Assembly: GCA_027046245.1 (NCBI GenBank)
Contig: JALTZJ010000061.1
Location: forward strand, 1-37,742
Source: Acidilobaceae archaeon
Lineage (GTDB): Archaea; Thermoproteota; Thermoprotei_A; Sulfolobales; Acidilobaceae
Length of the DNA stretch: 37,742 nucleotides
Direction: 5' to 3'
Both the position numbers and the translations under genes were made by a program. The notes under the pieces were generated by a model that was not told the origin of the DNA, made no database searches, and worked only from the letters and a program-made list of their open reading frames with translations. Below are positions 6,294-13,584 of the stretch, piece by piece. Numbering within the stretch: the first letter of the stretch is position 1; each line of letters starts with the position of its first letter.

Positions 6294-6620
6294 TTGCTTG
6301 TGGCTCTAGTTGGTTTCTGTCTCGATAAGAGGGTTGTGTTGGCTTTGGCGGGCCTGCTAATACTCTACACGGCGACACTACAAGCGATTGGTAGGATCAC
6401 TAGCAGCACCCTGGTCTACCTAGCGGCGGTGGCCTCACTGGCTACGCCTCTAGTAGCTCTAGCTTTCTCAGAGGCCTTCATAGAGCGGCCAGGGAGGAAA
6501 GGGCCAGCATTAGCCAGGGCCCTCATCTGCCCTTCACTAGCCGTCGCTGCGGCGCTAGCCGCTGCAGTCTCGCTAGCCCACCCCAGCTACTGGGCTGGCA
6601 GCCCCTATGGATGCAAATAA
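6294..6620 (+). CDS. small membrane protein, three spans
   Basis: About 108 residues with three hydrophobic helices and a short basic loop RPGRKG between the second and third. TTG 6294 or GTG 6300 are chosen because GAGGTG lies at 6284-6289; the frame is open back to 6177 but that part is not coding-like and spans the TATA box and hairpin. It overlaps the following membrane gene by ten bases, so the two are translated together. No family recognised; together with the next gene it may form a two-subunit membrane complex. Confidence 0.55.
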   Translation: MLVALVGFCLDKRVVLALAGLLILYTATLQAIGRITSSTLVYLAAVASLATPLVALAFSEAFIERPGRKGPALARALICPSLAVAAALAAAVSLAHPSYWAGSPYGCK

Positions 6621-6976
6621 TCCTCCTCTCGCTGCAGACAGTTTACCAGTCAATTGTTCTAATCGTAGCCGGCATCGTAGCGGGCCTCGGACGCAGAGGA
6701 CGAGTGCTAACTGCCATTGCAGTCTTTCTAGTATACCCGTTGATACTCGTGATAATAATGTTCCCGAGGGAGGTGGATACGGCGAGGGAGAGGATACTAG
6801 CTAGGCTGTCCCTAGCGCTGGCACACCCGTCACTACTATTCTCGCCCGACGTAGATTACTACACGGCTACTTCATTCACTGCTGCACTGTTCTACACACT
6901 CCTAGCAGTAGCAACAGGCTTGTTATTCATAAGGACATCAGTAACCAGTGGGGGCCACGGCAGCCCTCGAGCCTAG
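6611..6976 (+). CDS. small membrane protein, three spans
   Basis: A 121-residue protein with hydrophobic helices at about 2-24, 33-52 and 92-112, and a polar segment of about 40 residues (PREVDTARERILARL onward) between the second and third. ATG 6611 overlaps the end of the preceding gene, and the pair is probably one transcription unit with 5472-6176. It is convergent with the aminopeptidase gene, whose stop lies only 22 bases away. Function unknown. Confidence 0.55.
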   Translation: MQIILLSLQTVYQSIVLIVAGIVAGLGRRGRVLTAIAVFLVYPLILVIIMFPREVDTARERILARLSLALAHPSLLFSPDVDYYTATSFTAALFYTLLAVATGLLFIRTSVTSGGHGSPRA

Positions 6977-6998
6977 GGGAAGGAGGGTTAGAGGGACG

Positions 6999-8147
6999 TC
7001 ATAGATAGTCCTCGATGAAACGGCCGTCCCTGAATACTACATCGCCGTCAAGCTTCACCACAGCCCTTCTCCTAAGGTCCTTAACTAGGTCCAAGTGGAT
7101 AGCGCTCTTGTTAGTACCTCCAGTCTCGGGGTAGGATGCTCCTAGGGCTAGGTGCATGGTGCCCCCGATCTTCTCATCTAGCAGCACTATCTTAGTGCCT
7201 CGGGTTATGCCGTAGTTGAGGCCGAAGGCCGCCTCGCCGAGCCTCCTAGCACCCTCGTCAACGCTTAGCAGCTTCTTTAGCAGCTCTTCGCCTCTAAGTG
7301 CGCGGGCATCAACGACTTCTCCCTTCTTGAAAACGAGCCTAACTCGCTCCAGCTCCGCGCCCCTATAGAGGGCAGGGAAGTCAAACTCAATGTAGCCCTC
7401 CGTAGCGTCTTCATGGGGCCCAGTGAATACCTCGCCTCCAGGCATGTTCCTCTTTCCGTCATCATTTATCCACCTCCTCCCATCGACTCTCAGCAGGAGA
7501 TCTACTCCAGGGCCCTCAACCTTTAACTCGCTGCCCCGCGAGAGAAGACTTGACACCCTCTCCTGCCGCTCAGCCTGCCTCCTCCAAGCACTAACCGGAT
7601 CACCCTCGCGGAGCTTCAGAGCAGAGACTAGCAGATCCTCCAACTCCAAGAGGCTCATGCCGGCCTCCTGCGCCATTGCGGGGCTAGGATAAGCAGTCAC
7701 AACCCACCTCAACTCGCCCCTCGCACTACGCTCCATGAACACCTCTGTAAGCCTAGCACGCGCCTTACTCACGGCTGCCAGTCTATCAGGATCGACACTA
7801 GTAAGATGCCTGGTCTGGAGGGGACTAACTATACTTACTAGAACAGTAGCCCTCTCCATTATAAACTCATCTATAGGACTAAGCCTCTCCAGCAAACTCC
7901 CAGGCGCCCGCCGGTAGAAGAGTTCAGCTACAACCTCATCATCAAGCTGTAACCTAGCCATTGCTCCCCTCGAGAATAACTCGCCTGCAACAGCCCTAGC
8001 GAGCGGGAGACCAGGCAACGGGAACCTAACAAAGGCCTCGTCGCCGTCGCGAGCCTCCACACAGTAATCAACTAGAAGCGAGGCAAACTCACCCATATAA
8101 CGTTCCACAAGCAAGGCTCCCGAACCACCGAGGAATTGAATCGACAC
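6999..8147 (-). CDS. M29-family metalloaminopeptidase
   Basis: A 382-residue leucyl-type aminopeptidase of the M29 (AmpS/AmpT, thermophilic metalloprotease) family, which removes N-terminal residues from peptides in the cytoplasm using two divalent metals. The metal and catalytic residues are visible: E239 in GGEVFTGPHED, E305 in LGEAAFGLN, H332 and Y339 in MHLALGASYPETGG, and H351 and D353 in AIHLDLV. Length is close to the family's usual 370-410. GTG 8147 has no obvious ribosome site, so a leaderless mRNA or a slightly later start is possible. It lies 36 bases after the flavoprotein gene on the same strand and may share its transcript. Confidence 0.88.
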   Translation of the reverse strand: MSIQFLGGSGALLVERYMGEFASLLVDYCVEARDGDEAFVRFPLPGLPLARAVAGELFSRGAMARLQLDDEVVAELFYRRAPGSLLERLSPIDEFIMERATVLVSIVSPLQTRHLTSVDPDRLAAVSKARARLTEVFMERSARGELRWVVTAYPSPAMAQEAGMSLLELEDLLVSALKLREGDPVSAWRRQAERQERVSSLLSRGSELKVEGPGVDLLLRVDGRRWINDDGKRNMPGGEVFTGPHEDATEGYIEFDFPALYRGAELERVRLVFKKGEVVDARALRGEELLKKLLSVDEGARRLGEAAFGLNYGITRGTKIVLLDEKIGGTMHLALGASYPETGGTNKSAIHLDLVKDLRRRAVVKLDGDVVFRDGRFIEDYL

Positions 8148-8183
8148 CCGATATACAGGGAAAATAGTTTATTGGCTAGGAAT

Positions 8184-9317
8184 CTAGGTCTGGGGCGGGG
8201 CAATACTATCCCTCCACCACGCCTCATAACCCCTCTTATACGCCCCGGCTAGGCCTCCCTCAGCTATCACGTGGCAGTGCGGCCCCCCACCACTATATAT
8301 TAAATCTGTGAAGTCACAGTAAGCAGCTACACCATCAACTAAAACATCGATGAAGCACTCAGCATAGGCTCTACCCGGAGAACTCTCATCACCCGCTATA
8401 GCCTTTGCAGCTGCCCTAGCCGAGTGGCCTGCTAGAAAGCCCGACATAGGAGCCCCAAGGCCCGGCATAGCAGCGTCACCCACTATATAGACGTCATCAT
8501 ATCGTGGATGCCTGAAGCCCCTCCAAGGCTCAACAACGGGCCACGAACCCTCCGGCGAAAGACCCGACTCAGCTAGTAGCCTAGGAGGCCTGAAGGGTGG
8601 AACTAGCGCTAACACGTCGAAACCCTGCCTCCCATGACTGCCCAGGAGAGCCTTGCCCTTAACATCCACCTCGTCCAGAGTGAAACCACCGAGGAACTCT
8701 ACTTCGAGCCTGGCTAGTAGATCCTCCAGAGCCCCCGAGACCTCCCGGCCCAGCTTCGGCAATGGCTTCTCCTCGAAGAAAACCATTGTAGTCCTAAAGC
8801 GGCCCCGGGACACGGCCGCCAGCAGCCCTGCTAGCTCGAAGGGAGCCGGGGGACACGGGTAAGGAGGTTTGAAAGCACCTACTACTACCCTGGCCCCAGC
8901 GGGTAGAACTCTAAGCTTCTCAGCTAGAGCTGCCGCACCCTCGAGACTCCAAGGATTCAGGTTTACTATTCTAAGCCCGGGCACCCCGCCATCCCATGGC
9001 TCGCCCCCCACGGCTAACACCAGGTAATCGTACCCCAGCCTGGAGCCGTCACTAAGCACTACGACCCGCTCGCCCGGATCAACCCTTATTGCTTCGCCTT
9101 TGACAAGCCTAGCGCCGAACCTATCAACCCCGTCAAGTCCGAGAAGCAGCTCCTCAGGCCTCCTCAAACCCGCGGCAACGAAGGTGAGCCCAGGTCTGAA
9201 AACAAGGTTCTCTCTCCTCTCAACGAGAACCACGTCAAAACCCTTACCGGCAAGAGCCTTAATCACTGACAGGCCCGCGTGTCCTCCACCGATAACTACA
9301 ACCCTACGACCATTCAT
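8184..9317 (-). CDS. sulfide:quinone-reductase-like flavoprotein
   Basis: A 377-residue FAD-dependent pyridine-nucleotide-disulfide-type oxidoreductase. It has an N-terminal dinucleotide fold VVVIGGGHAGLS (residues 6-17), an acidic strand end LVER, the second nucleotide region around YDYLVLAVGG, and the C-terminal FAD motif YIVGDAA (278-284). C155 in YPCPPAPFE corresponds to a conserved cysteine of sulfide:quinone oxidoreductases and flavocytochrome c sulfide dehydrogenases; C334 and C348 are candidates for the partner cysteine. In archaea such enzymes sit on the inner membrane face and pass electrons from sulfide to quinone. An NADH oxidase-type role cannot be excluded. ATG 9317 is the start; a TATA-like CTTATAG lies about 50 bases upstream. 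Confidence 0.75.
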   Translation of the reverse strand: MNGRRVVVIGGGHAGLSVIKALAGKGFDVVLVERRENLVFRPGLTFVAAGLRRPEELLLGLDGVDRFGARLVKGEAIRVDPGERVVVLSDGSRLGYDYLVLAVGGEPWDGGVPGLRIVNLNPWSLEGAAALAEKLRVLPAGARVVVGAFKPPYPCPPAPFELAGLLAAVSRGRFRTTMVFFEEKPLPKLGREVSGALEDLLARLEVEFLGGFTLDEVDVKGKALLGSHGRQGFDVLALVPPFRPPRLLAESGLSPEGSWPVVEPWRGFRHPRYDDVYIVGDAAMPGLGAPMSGFLAGHSARAAAKAIAGDESSPGRAYAECFIDVLVDGVAAYCDFTDLIYSGGGPHCHVIAEGGLAGAYKRGYEAWWRDSIAPPQT

Positions 9318-9485
9318 CTAGGAACAACACCATTTCAGGGAAAGAAAGAGAGGAGCAGCCTACTCTCTATAAGCACCTACGCGACGCGAACAAAAACACC
9401 GAGCCTCCTCGACTTTCCACGCTAGCTAGTATTCATCTCTATAGCGTAGTACCTCTAACACGCTAACTCAGAGGGGTGCATTGAC

Positions 9486-9845
9486 GTGTCATCATTACTG
9501 GGAAAGGTAGGCTACGTAATAGTCTATGTCGACAGTATGGAGAAGCAGTTACGGTTCTGGAAAGATAAACTAGGTTTCAAGACGCTCTATGAGAGTCCTG
9601 AGTGGAGCGAGATAGAGTTTGACAACCTAGTCCTGGCGCTTCACCAAAGCAGTGACACCGAGCCCCGCGACACCGGCATAGTATTCATTGTAGACGATAT
9701 TAGCGTGGTTGTGAATGAACTACGAAGGAAAGGCGTGAAAGTCACGGAGCCCCGCGACATAGAAGTAGGAATGGAAGCAGTATTCAATGATCCAGAGGGC
9801 AACATTTACCACATCTTCCAGCCCCACCACACTGAGGACAGCTAA
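9486..9845 (+). CDS. VOC-family (glyoxalase/bleomycin-resistance-like) protein
   Basis: A 119-residue single-domain protein with the paired beta-alpha-beta-beta-beta layout of the vicinal oxygen chelate fold: GYVIVYVDSMEKQLRFWKD at the start, a central strand FDNLVLALH and the closing FNDPEGNIYHIFQP. FNDPEGN-x-Y followed by a metal-binding-type residue is typical of glyoxalase I-like proteins. The substrate is unknown. GTG 9486 follows GAGGGGTG (9471-9478) at good spacing. It ends four bases inside the convergent gene, and it is divergent from the flavoprotein gene with a 168-base promoter region between them. Confidence 0.85.
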   Translation: MSSLLGKVGYVIVYVDSMEKQLRFWKDKLGFKTLYESPEWSEIEFDNLVLALHQSSDTEPRDTGIVFIVDDISVVVNELRRKGVKVTEPRDIEVGMEAVFNDPEGNIYHIFQPHHTEDS

Positions 9846-10228
9846 CCCTTAGGTCTAACGTGTCCCCGCCTACGCCGTCCACTTCCTCTCCCGGGGCTCC
9901 TAGCTTTTGAGCCTAGCCCGGGCAAAGACAGGTAAATCCATCCCCTCCGGTGAACCGTAAGATATGCGTCACCCCTAACGTTCCCCAGGTCTAGCCCTTC
10001 GATGCATAGGACCACTGGGGCTCCGCCCGGAGGCTCTAGCTCGACGCAGGCGCCCCGTGGTATAGCAGCCAGCTTCACACCGCCAGGGGCGGAAGCTAGT
10101 GCTCCTATAACACTGTCCTTGAGAGGCTCCAGCGGAAGGTCTAGATGCGTGAACCGCGCACCCATGCATCCCCTAGGATGAAGATAGCCATCAACTTCCA
10201 CAAGCTTCAGGCTCGCCGTGTCCCTCAA
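9842..10228 (-). CDS. hypothetical protein with basic tail
   Basis: About 128 residues, start TTG 10228. The first 100 residues are mixed beta strands with three cysteines, and the last 25 are strongly basic (KARSPGRGSGRRRRGHVRPKG region), which suggests nucleic-acid or ribosome contact. It overlaps the convergent VOC gene by four bases. No family recognised, and no strong ribosome site precedes the start, so the gene is likely but not certain. Confidence 0.45.
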   Translation of the reverse strand: MRDTASLKLVEVDGYLHPRGCMGARFTHLDLPLEPLKDSVIGALASAPGGVKLAAIPRGACVELEPPGGAPVVLCIEGLDLGNVRGDAYLTVHRRGWIYLSLPGLGSKARSPGRGSGRRRRGHVRPKG

Positions 10229-10309
10229 AGACGCTCTAACATGCTCCTTACAAGGCGTGAAACACCACCTCCCTTAACCCCTGCCGCGTAGAACCTCTAC
10301 CTCCGAGTG

Positions 10310-10315
10310 TTTAAG
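10310..10315 (+). promoter_or_regulatory. TATA box for the gene at 10361
   Basis: TTTAAG at 10310-10315 would give transcription from about 10337-10340, leaving a leader that contains GAGGGGTGAG (10343-10352) ahead of GTG 10361. Position and sequence fit crenarchaeal promoters. Confidence 0.5.
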
Positions 10316-10360
10316 CCCGTGCCTCCACGACCCCGGGGGCCCGAGGGGTGAGACAGAACA

Positions 10361-11047
10361 GTGGTTGATACTGCGAGAGACTACAGGATTCTTGTTGCTG
10401 AGTATGCGCTTGGCCTGCTTGAGCGCAGGGTAAAGGGGTGGGGGTTACCGTGGCCCCTTAACAAGGGTAGGGCTCTGGAGCTGCTTGAAGATGTGCGTAA
10501 ACGGCTTCTCAAGGTGAAGTATAGTTTCCTCCCTGCTGACATGCTAGTCGCTAGCGATGATTTAGCTGGTGTTGTCCTTGGTGCTAGGGAGCTGGCGGGA
10601 CTGCTCCTGCCCCCCGCGGGCTTCCAGGTGCCTAGGGAGGCGAGGGCTAGGCTGGCGCTAGCCGAGATGAGGTGGGCCCTCTCAATCCTCCTGGGACTGC
10701 CTCAGCGCTTCAAGTTGGGGGAAGAGAATTATCCCGAGTACGCGGTTGATGTTGTGGGGGTAGAGGTTACCCGGGTAGAGCCGCTGACGGAGAGGCTCAA
10801 GACTACTAGAGCCTCGGCTGGCAGCTTTGCATTGACCATAGTAACTAATATAGAGGAGATAAGAGTGGGGGAGGTGAGGGCGGCGGCTCTACTTCCCCCG
10901 GTCGAGTTTCATGGAGTTGTAAGTGAGGCTATGTATGCTAGCGAGCCCCTAGGTGACAAGGGGCTCGTGGGCAAGAGAGTTCCTAGGCGTCTTCTCAGTG
11001 GCGAGGTTGCGGCTCAGGTGCGAAGGCTGGTTGGCGAGCGCAGGTAG
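10361..11047 (+). CDS. tRNA-binding-domain-like protein
   Basis: A 228-residue soluble protein. The first 140 residues are helical (ARDYRILVAEYALGLLERRV onward). The C-terminal part has LTIVTNIEEIRVGEVRAAAL and LPPVEFHGVVSEAMYAS, which resemble the OB-fold tRNA-binding domain (PF01588) of MetRS/EMAPII/CsaA proteins, where a vGxVxS-type strand and GVxSEGM close the fold; here the sequence is GVVSEAM. This suggests RNA binding, perhaps as an archaeal trans-acting tRNA-binding factor. GTG 10361 is preceded by GAGGGGTGAG and a TATA box. Family call is moderate; the N-terminal domain is unrecognised. Confidence 0.55.
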   Translation: MVDTARDYRILVAEYALGLLERRVKGWGLPWPLNKGRALELLEDVRKRLLKVKYSFLPADMLVASDDLAGVVLGARELAGLLLPPAGFQVPREARARLALAEMRWALSILLGLPQRFKLGEENYPEYAVDVVGVEVTRVEPLTERLKTTRASAGSFALTIVTNIEEIRVGEVRAAALLPPVEFHGVVSEAMYASEPLGDKGLVGKRVPRRLLSGEVAAQVRRLVGERR

Positions 11048-11120
11048 TAATATGGGGGTGTCTCAATCATTGTTTATTTTAACGTTTAAAATTGGGATTC
11101 TCTTTTGTGGAGCTACAGTG

Positions 11121-11128
11121 TTTATATC
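11121..11128 (+). promoter_or_regulatory. TATA box of peroxiredoxin gene
   Basis: TTTATATC in an AT-rich gap after the preceding gene. Transcription would begin near 11150, giving a leader of about 50 bases. Confidence 0.65.
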
Positions 11129-11199
11129 TCACTAGTAATCATTACTCGAGTATTTGAGGCCGTGTATTCCACGAAGGAAACAAAAAGGGTTCAAGAGGC

Positions 11200-11706
11200 A
11201 TGGCCGGGTATCCCAAGGTAGGCGAGAAGGCTCCCGATTTCACTCTACCCAATCAGGACCTCCAGAAGGTCAGGCTCTACGACGTGCTAGCCAAGGGGAG
11301 GCCGGTGATCCTTCTCTTCTTCCCAGGCGCCTTCACAAGCGTATGCACCAAGGAGCTGTGCACCTTCAGGGATAGAATGGCTATGTTAGAGAAGGCTAAC
11401 GCAGAGGTGCTAGGGATAAGCGTTGACTCGCCATTCTGCCTTAAGAGATTCAAGGAGGAGAACAGGCTGCCCTTCGATCTCCTGAGCGACTTCAACAGGG
11501 AAGTCATAAAACTCTACGATGTGTACCACGAGGACCTGCTAGGCACGGGGCTCAGGATGGTGGCTAAGAGAGCGGTTTTCATTCTGAAGCCGGACGCCAC
11601 AGTAGCGTACGTATGGGTAAGTGAAGACCCCAGGAACGAGCCAGACTATGACGAGGTAATAGCGAAGGCAGAGGAGGTAGCGCGAGAGATAGGAGTAGCG
11701 CCATAG
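11200..11706 (+). CDS. peroxiredoxin (BCP/PrxQ-type)
   Basis: A 168-residue thiol peroxidase that reduces hydrogen and organic peroxides in the cytoplasm. The AhpC/TSA fold is clear: VGEKAPDFTLPNQD at the start and the active site FPGAFTSVCTKELCTFRD, with peroxidatic C49 and a second cysteine C54 in the C-x4-C spacing typical of BCP/PrxQ enzymes, where it is the resolving cysteine. A third cysteine, C80, is unusual in position. The RF and W motifs of the fold follow. ATG 11200 has only a weak GAGG ahead of it. The gene is single, with its own promoter and a downstream hairpin. In archaea reduction comes from a protein disulfide oxidoreductase. Confidence 0.93.
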   Translation: MAGYPKVGEKAPDFTLPNQDLQKVRLYDVLAKGRPVILLFFPGAFTSVCTKELCTFRDRMAMLEKANAEVLGISVDSPFCLKRFKEENRLPFDLLSDFNREVIKLYDVYHEDLLGTGLRMVAKRAVFILKPDATVAYVWVSEDPRNEPDYDEVIAKAEEVAREIGVAP

Positions 11707-11709
11707 GGC

Positions 11710-11746
11710 GGCTCCCAAAGGGTGAGAGACCAGCCTAAAGGGAGCC
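11710..11746. terminator. inverted repeat between convergent genes
   Basis: GGCTCCC (11710-11716) and GGGAGCC (11740-11746) form a perfect 7-bp stem with a 23-base loop, between the end of the peroxiredoxin gene and the end of the convergent NUDIX gene. It could act for both strands. No T-rich tract follows, so terminator function is uncertain. Confidence 0.35.
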
Positions 11747-11759
11747 TCTAGGAAACTGG

Positions 11760-12230
11760 CTAGTCGCTGGGTGAGTACCTCCTCGGCCTTATAGGCCTCT
11801 CAAGGGGCAGCTCGCCCCTGAGGATCTTTTCTATCAAGCCCCTGACGCTCGGCGCTAAATCAAGCCTAAGGGCCTCTTCAAGGCTATAGAACGAGGCATC
11901 CAAGGCGTCTCCACCAGGCCTCGGATCGCCGCGGGGCGAATCGACTAGAACAGTAACCAACACATAGTGGTATCGCACCCCCGATTCATCCCTAGTTATG
12001 AGCTCATCTACATTAACTACTCCAAGGGGCTCACCGTCGAGTCCAGCCTCCTCCCTTAGCTCCCTAACAGCCGCCTCTAGAATACTCTCACCCAGCTCGA
12101 CGTGGCCCCCCGGGATGCTCCACTTACCCCTCGCAGGGCTGAACGCCCTCCTAACGAGCAGGATCCTCCCACCGCGGAGGACGAGGCTGCCAACGCCAAC
12201 TAGAGGGTCGCGAGGGTATAGGCGTGGCAT
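11760..12230 (-). CDS. NUDIX hydrolase
   Basis: A 156-residue hydrolase of nucleoside diphosphates linked to another group. The full Nudix box is present at residues 42-64: G42, E48, R56-E57, E60-E61 and G63 (GHVELGESILEAAVRELREE region), which binds Mg2+. The preceding strand ILLVRRA and GKWSIPGG are typical of the MutT-like or ADP-ribose branch, so the substrate cannot be fixed. The C-terminus is basic and proline-rich (ERPIRPRRYSPSD), which is unusual. It follows the GNAT gene by 23 bases on the same strand and is probably co-transcribed. Confidence 0.9.
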   Translation of the reverse strand: MPRLYPRDPLVGVGSLVLRGGRILLVRRAFSPARGKWSIPGGHVELGESILEAAVRELREEAGLDGEPLGVVNVDELITRDESGVRYHYVLVTVLVDSPRGDPRPGGDALDASFYSLEEALRLDLAPSVRGLIEKILRGELPLERPIRPRRYSPSD

Positions 12231-12253
12231 CCCTCAAGGAGCCCCCATAACAG

Positions 12254-12622
12254 CTACCCTTTCCTGCCCTCACGCTCAGCCCTCAGCCTCTCTTCATAAT
12301 AACGCTTCAACTCATCGTCACTCATACCTCTGTACTCCTCAGCCAATACATCCCTCTCCTCCGGATGCTTCAGGAAATAGTAGACGCTGTAGCTACAGAT
12401 AGGCACAACCTTGAGTCCCCTCTCCCTAGCAACCTCGACCGCCTTCCTCATCATAGCCCTAGCAACGCCCTTACCACGGTGCTGCGGAGGAGTATACGTC
12501 TCAATTAGCAGCATCTTGCCATTCTCAACCCTATACCTGAGGAACGCCTTACTGCCGTCGGGGAACCGGACGTAGAACACGGTTGAAGTATACCTAACCT
12601 CTGGTTCTTCTCCTCCACTCAC
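12254..12622 (-). CDS. GNAT-like N-acetyltransferase (YidJ/PF14542-like)
   Basis: A 122-residue minimal acetyltransferase. The acetyl-CoA binding loop is QHRGKGVARAMMRKAVE (about residues 47-63; pattern Q/R-x-x-G-x-G/A), after the strand MLLIETYTPP, and then LKVVPICSYSVYYFLKHPE. The short length and the C-x-Y-x-x-x-F-x-x-x-HPE ending match the small Gcn5-related family PF14542. The acceptor is unknown. The last 30 residues are a charged helix. GTG 12622 has GGGGGAG about nine bases upstream. Confidence 0.85.
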   Translation of the reverse strand: MSGGEEPEVRYTSTVFYVRFPDGSKAFLRYRVENGKMLLIETYTPPQHRGKGVARAMMRKAVEVARERGLKVVPICSYSVYYFLKHPEERDVLAEEYRGMSDDELKRYYEERLRAEREGRKG

Positions 12623-12668
12623 TACGCTGCTCCCCCCACATTAATGCTAGAATCCGTGTTGAGAGGGT

Positions 12669-13350
12669 TTAACACAGCATAGATGCAGGGACCTAGTAGA
12701 ATCCACGACAAACAAGAGTGTCAATATAATATGGAGTGTGGAGTCTGGCAATAGTGTCAACGGTTTTCTAGCCAAGGCAGCGGAAGCGGTGCTGGCAGCC
12801 GGGAGCCTAGGAGTAGCCAGTGTAGACATGTAAGGGGTCGGAGCGGGTGCCGAGCTACAGGGTCTAGCAAAGGCCATAGCGGAGGGAGCGAAGCCCCGAG
12901 GACGAAGTAGATAGACACGCTACAAGGGAGTCAGTGGTCATAGCGGAATACGCCACGCTCGGCGAAGGCACTGGAAATAATGAAAAACGGATGGTGATGC
13001 TCCTGCCAGTAGTAGATGCCAGAGGCATGCTAGCAGCGGTGCTCGAGCAAACCATATAGCCTACGCCCTCTGGGACATGCCAGACTATAGAGATGCAGTG
13101 GTCTAGGCTATGCTGAGAGAGTAGCGGCTGAGGCTATTAACGAGAACGGTGTGCTAGAGATATTCTAGTCCGAGCGCCTAATGGCTAGATAAAGATACTA
13201 AGGGAGAAAGCATTCCTGGAAGTCGTAGCGGATGGCAAGGTTGACGAGGGATGAGTGGGAGAATACGTTAGAGGTCATGCAGTCATGATATCTGCATGGT
13301 TCGACGCGAAGGTGGCCGTAGTCACAGGAGAGTATGGATGTACTCGCTAG
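12669..13350 (+). pseudogene. heavily decayed gene of unknown family
   Basis: The gap at 12623-13584 has no intact gene, but the plus strand keeps protein-like stretches in order: frame 0 from 12669 (NGFLAKAAEAVLAAGSLGVA, then a stop at 12831, then GVGAGAELQGLAKAIAEGAK); frame 1 from 12901 (SVVIAEYATLGEGTGNNEKR, then MVMLLPVVDARGMLAAVLEQ); frame 0 from 13059 (AYALWDMPDYRDAVV); frame 2 from 13121 (VAAEAINENGVLEIF); and frame 1 from 13192 (ILREKAFLEVVADGKVDEG, stop, VGEYVRGHAVMISAWFDAKV). At least four frame changes and six or more stops separate them. It was probably one soluble protein of about 220 residues or more. I cannot name the family. Apparent minus-strand reading frames over it are shadows. 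Confidence 0.6.
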
Positions 13351-13548
13351 GAGTGGGAGGGAGGAAGCCTGAAAGAAAAGTGTATATGTTGATCGGGGAT
13401 AAGATGTGCTGTAGGCTGGGAGTAGGCTAGAAGCGGGTCCTAGTCGGCGTTAGTAGAGTAGCAGTAAAAACGAGCTAACAGCGTTGCTAGTAATTAGTGC
13501 GGCAGAAGGGGGCGTACTCACGATTCGTGAGTCCCCGTTTTCTATCCA
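13351..13548. other. non-coding remainder of long gap
   Basis: After the decayed gene, about 200 bases hold no reading frame I would support. They include a 17-bp palindrome at 13516-13532 immediately before the next gene. Confidence 0.5.
13516..13532. promoter_or_regulatory. 17-bp palindrome, possible operator
   Basis: ACTCACGA-T-TCGTGAGT is a perfect 8-bp inverted repeat around one central base. Flanking GGGG and CCCC can extend it if four bases bulge out. It ends 53 bases before the likely start at 13585, so it may be a regulator-binding site or a 5' hairpin. Confidence 0.5.
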
Positions 13549-13584
13549 ATGGGTAGACGCTCCGCTTTTCCTGGTGAAGCGTGT

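Noticed and set aside
12647-13055. Two minus-strand frames in the long gap
   Set aside because: They mirror plus-strand segments that look like remains of a real protein; no ribosome site or promoter precedes them.
12669-13350. TAG-rich frame as a pyrrolysine-containing gene
   Set aside because: Stops include TAA and TGA as well, and several frame changes are needed; decay explains it better.
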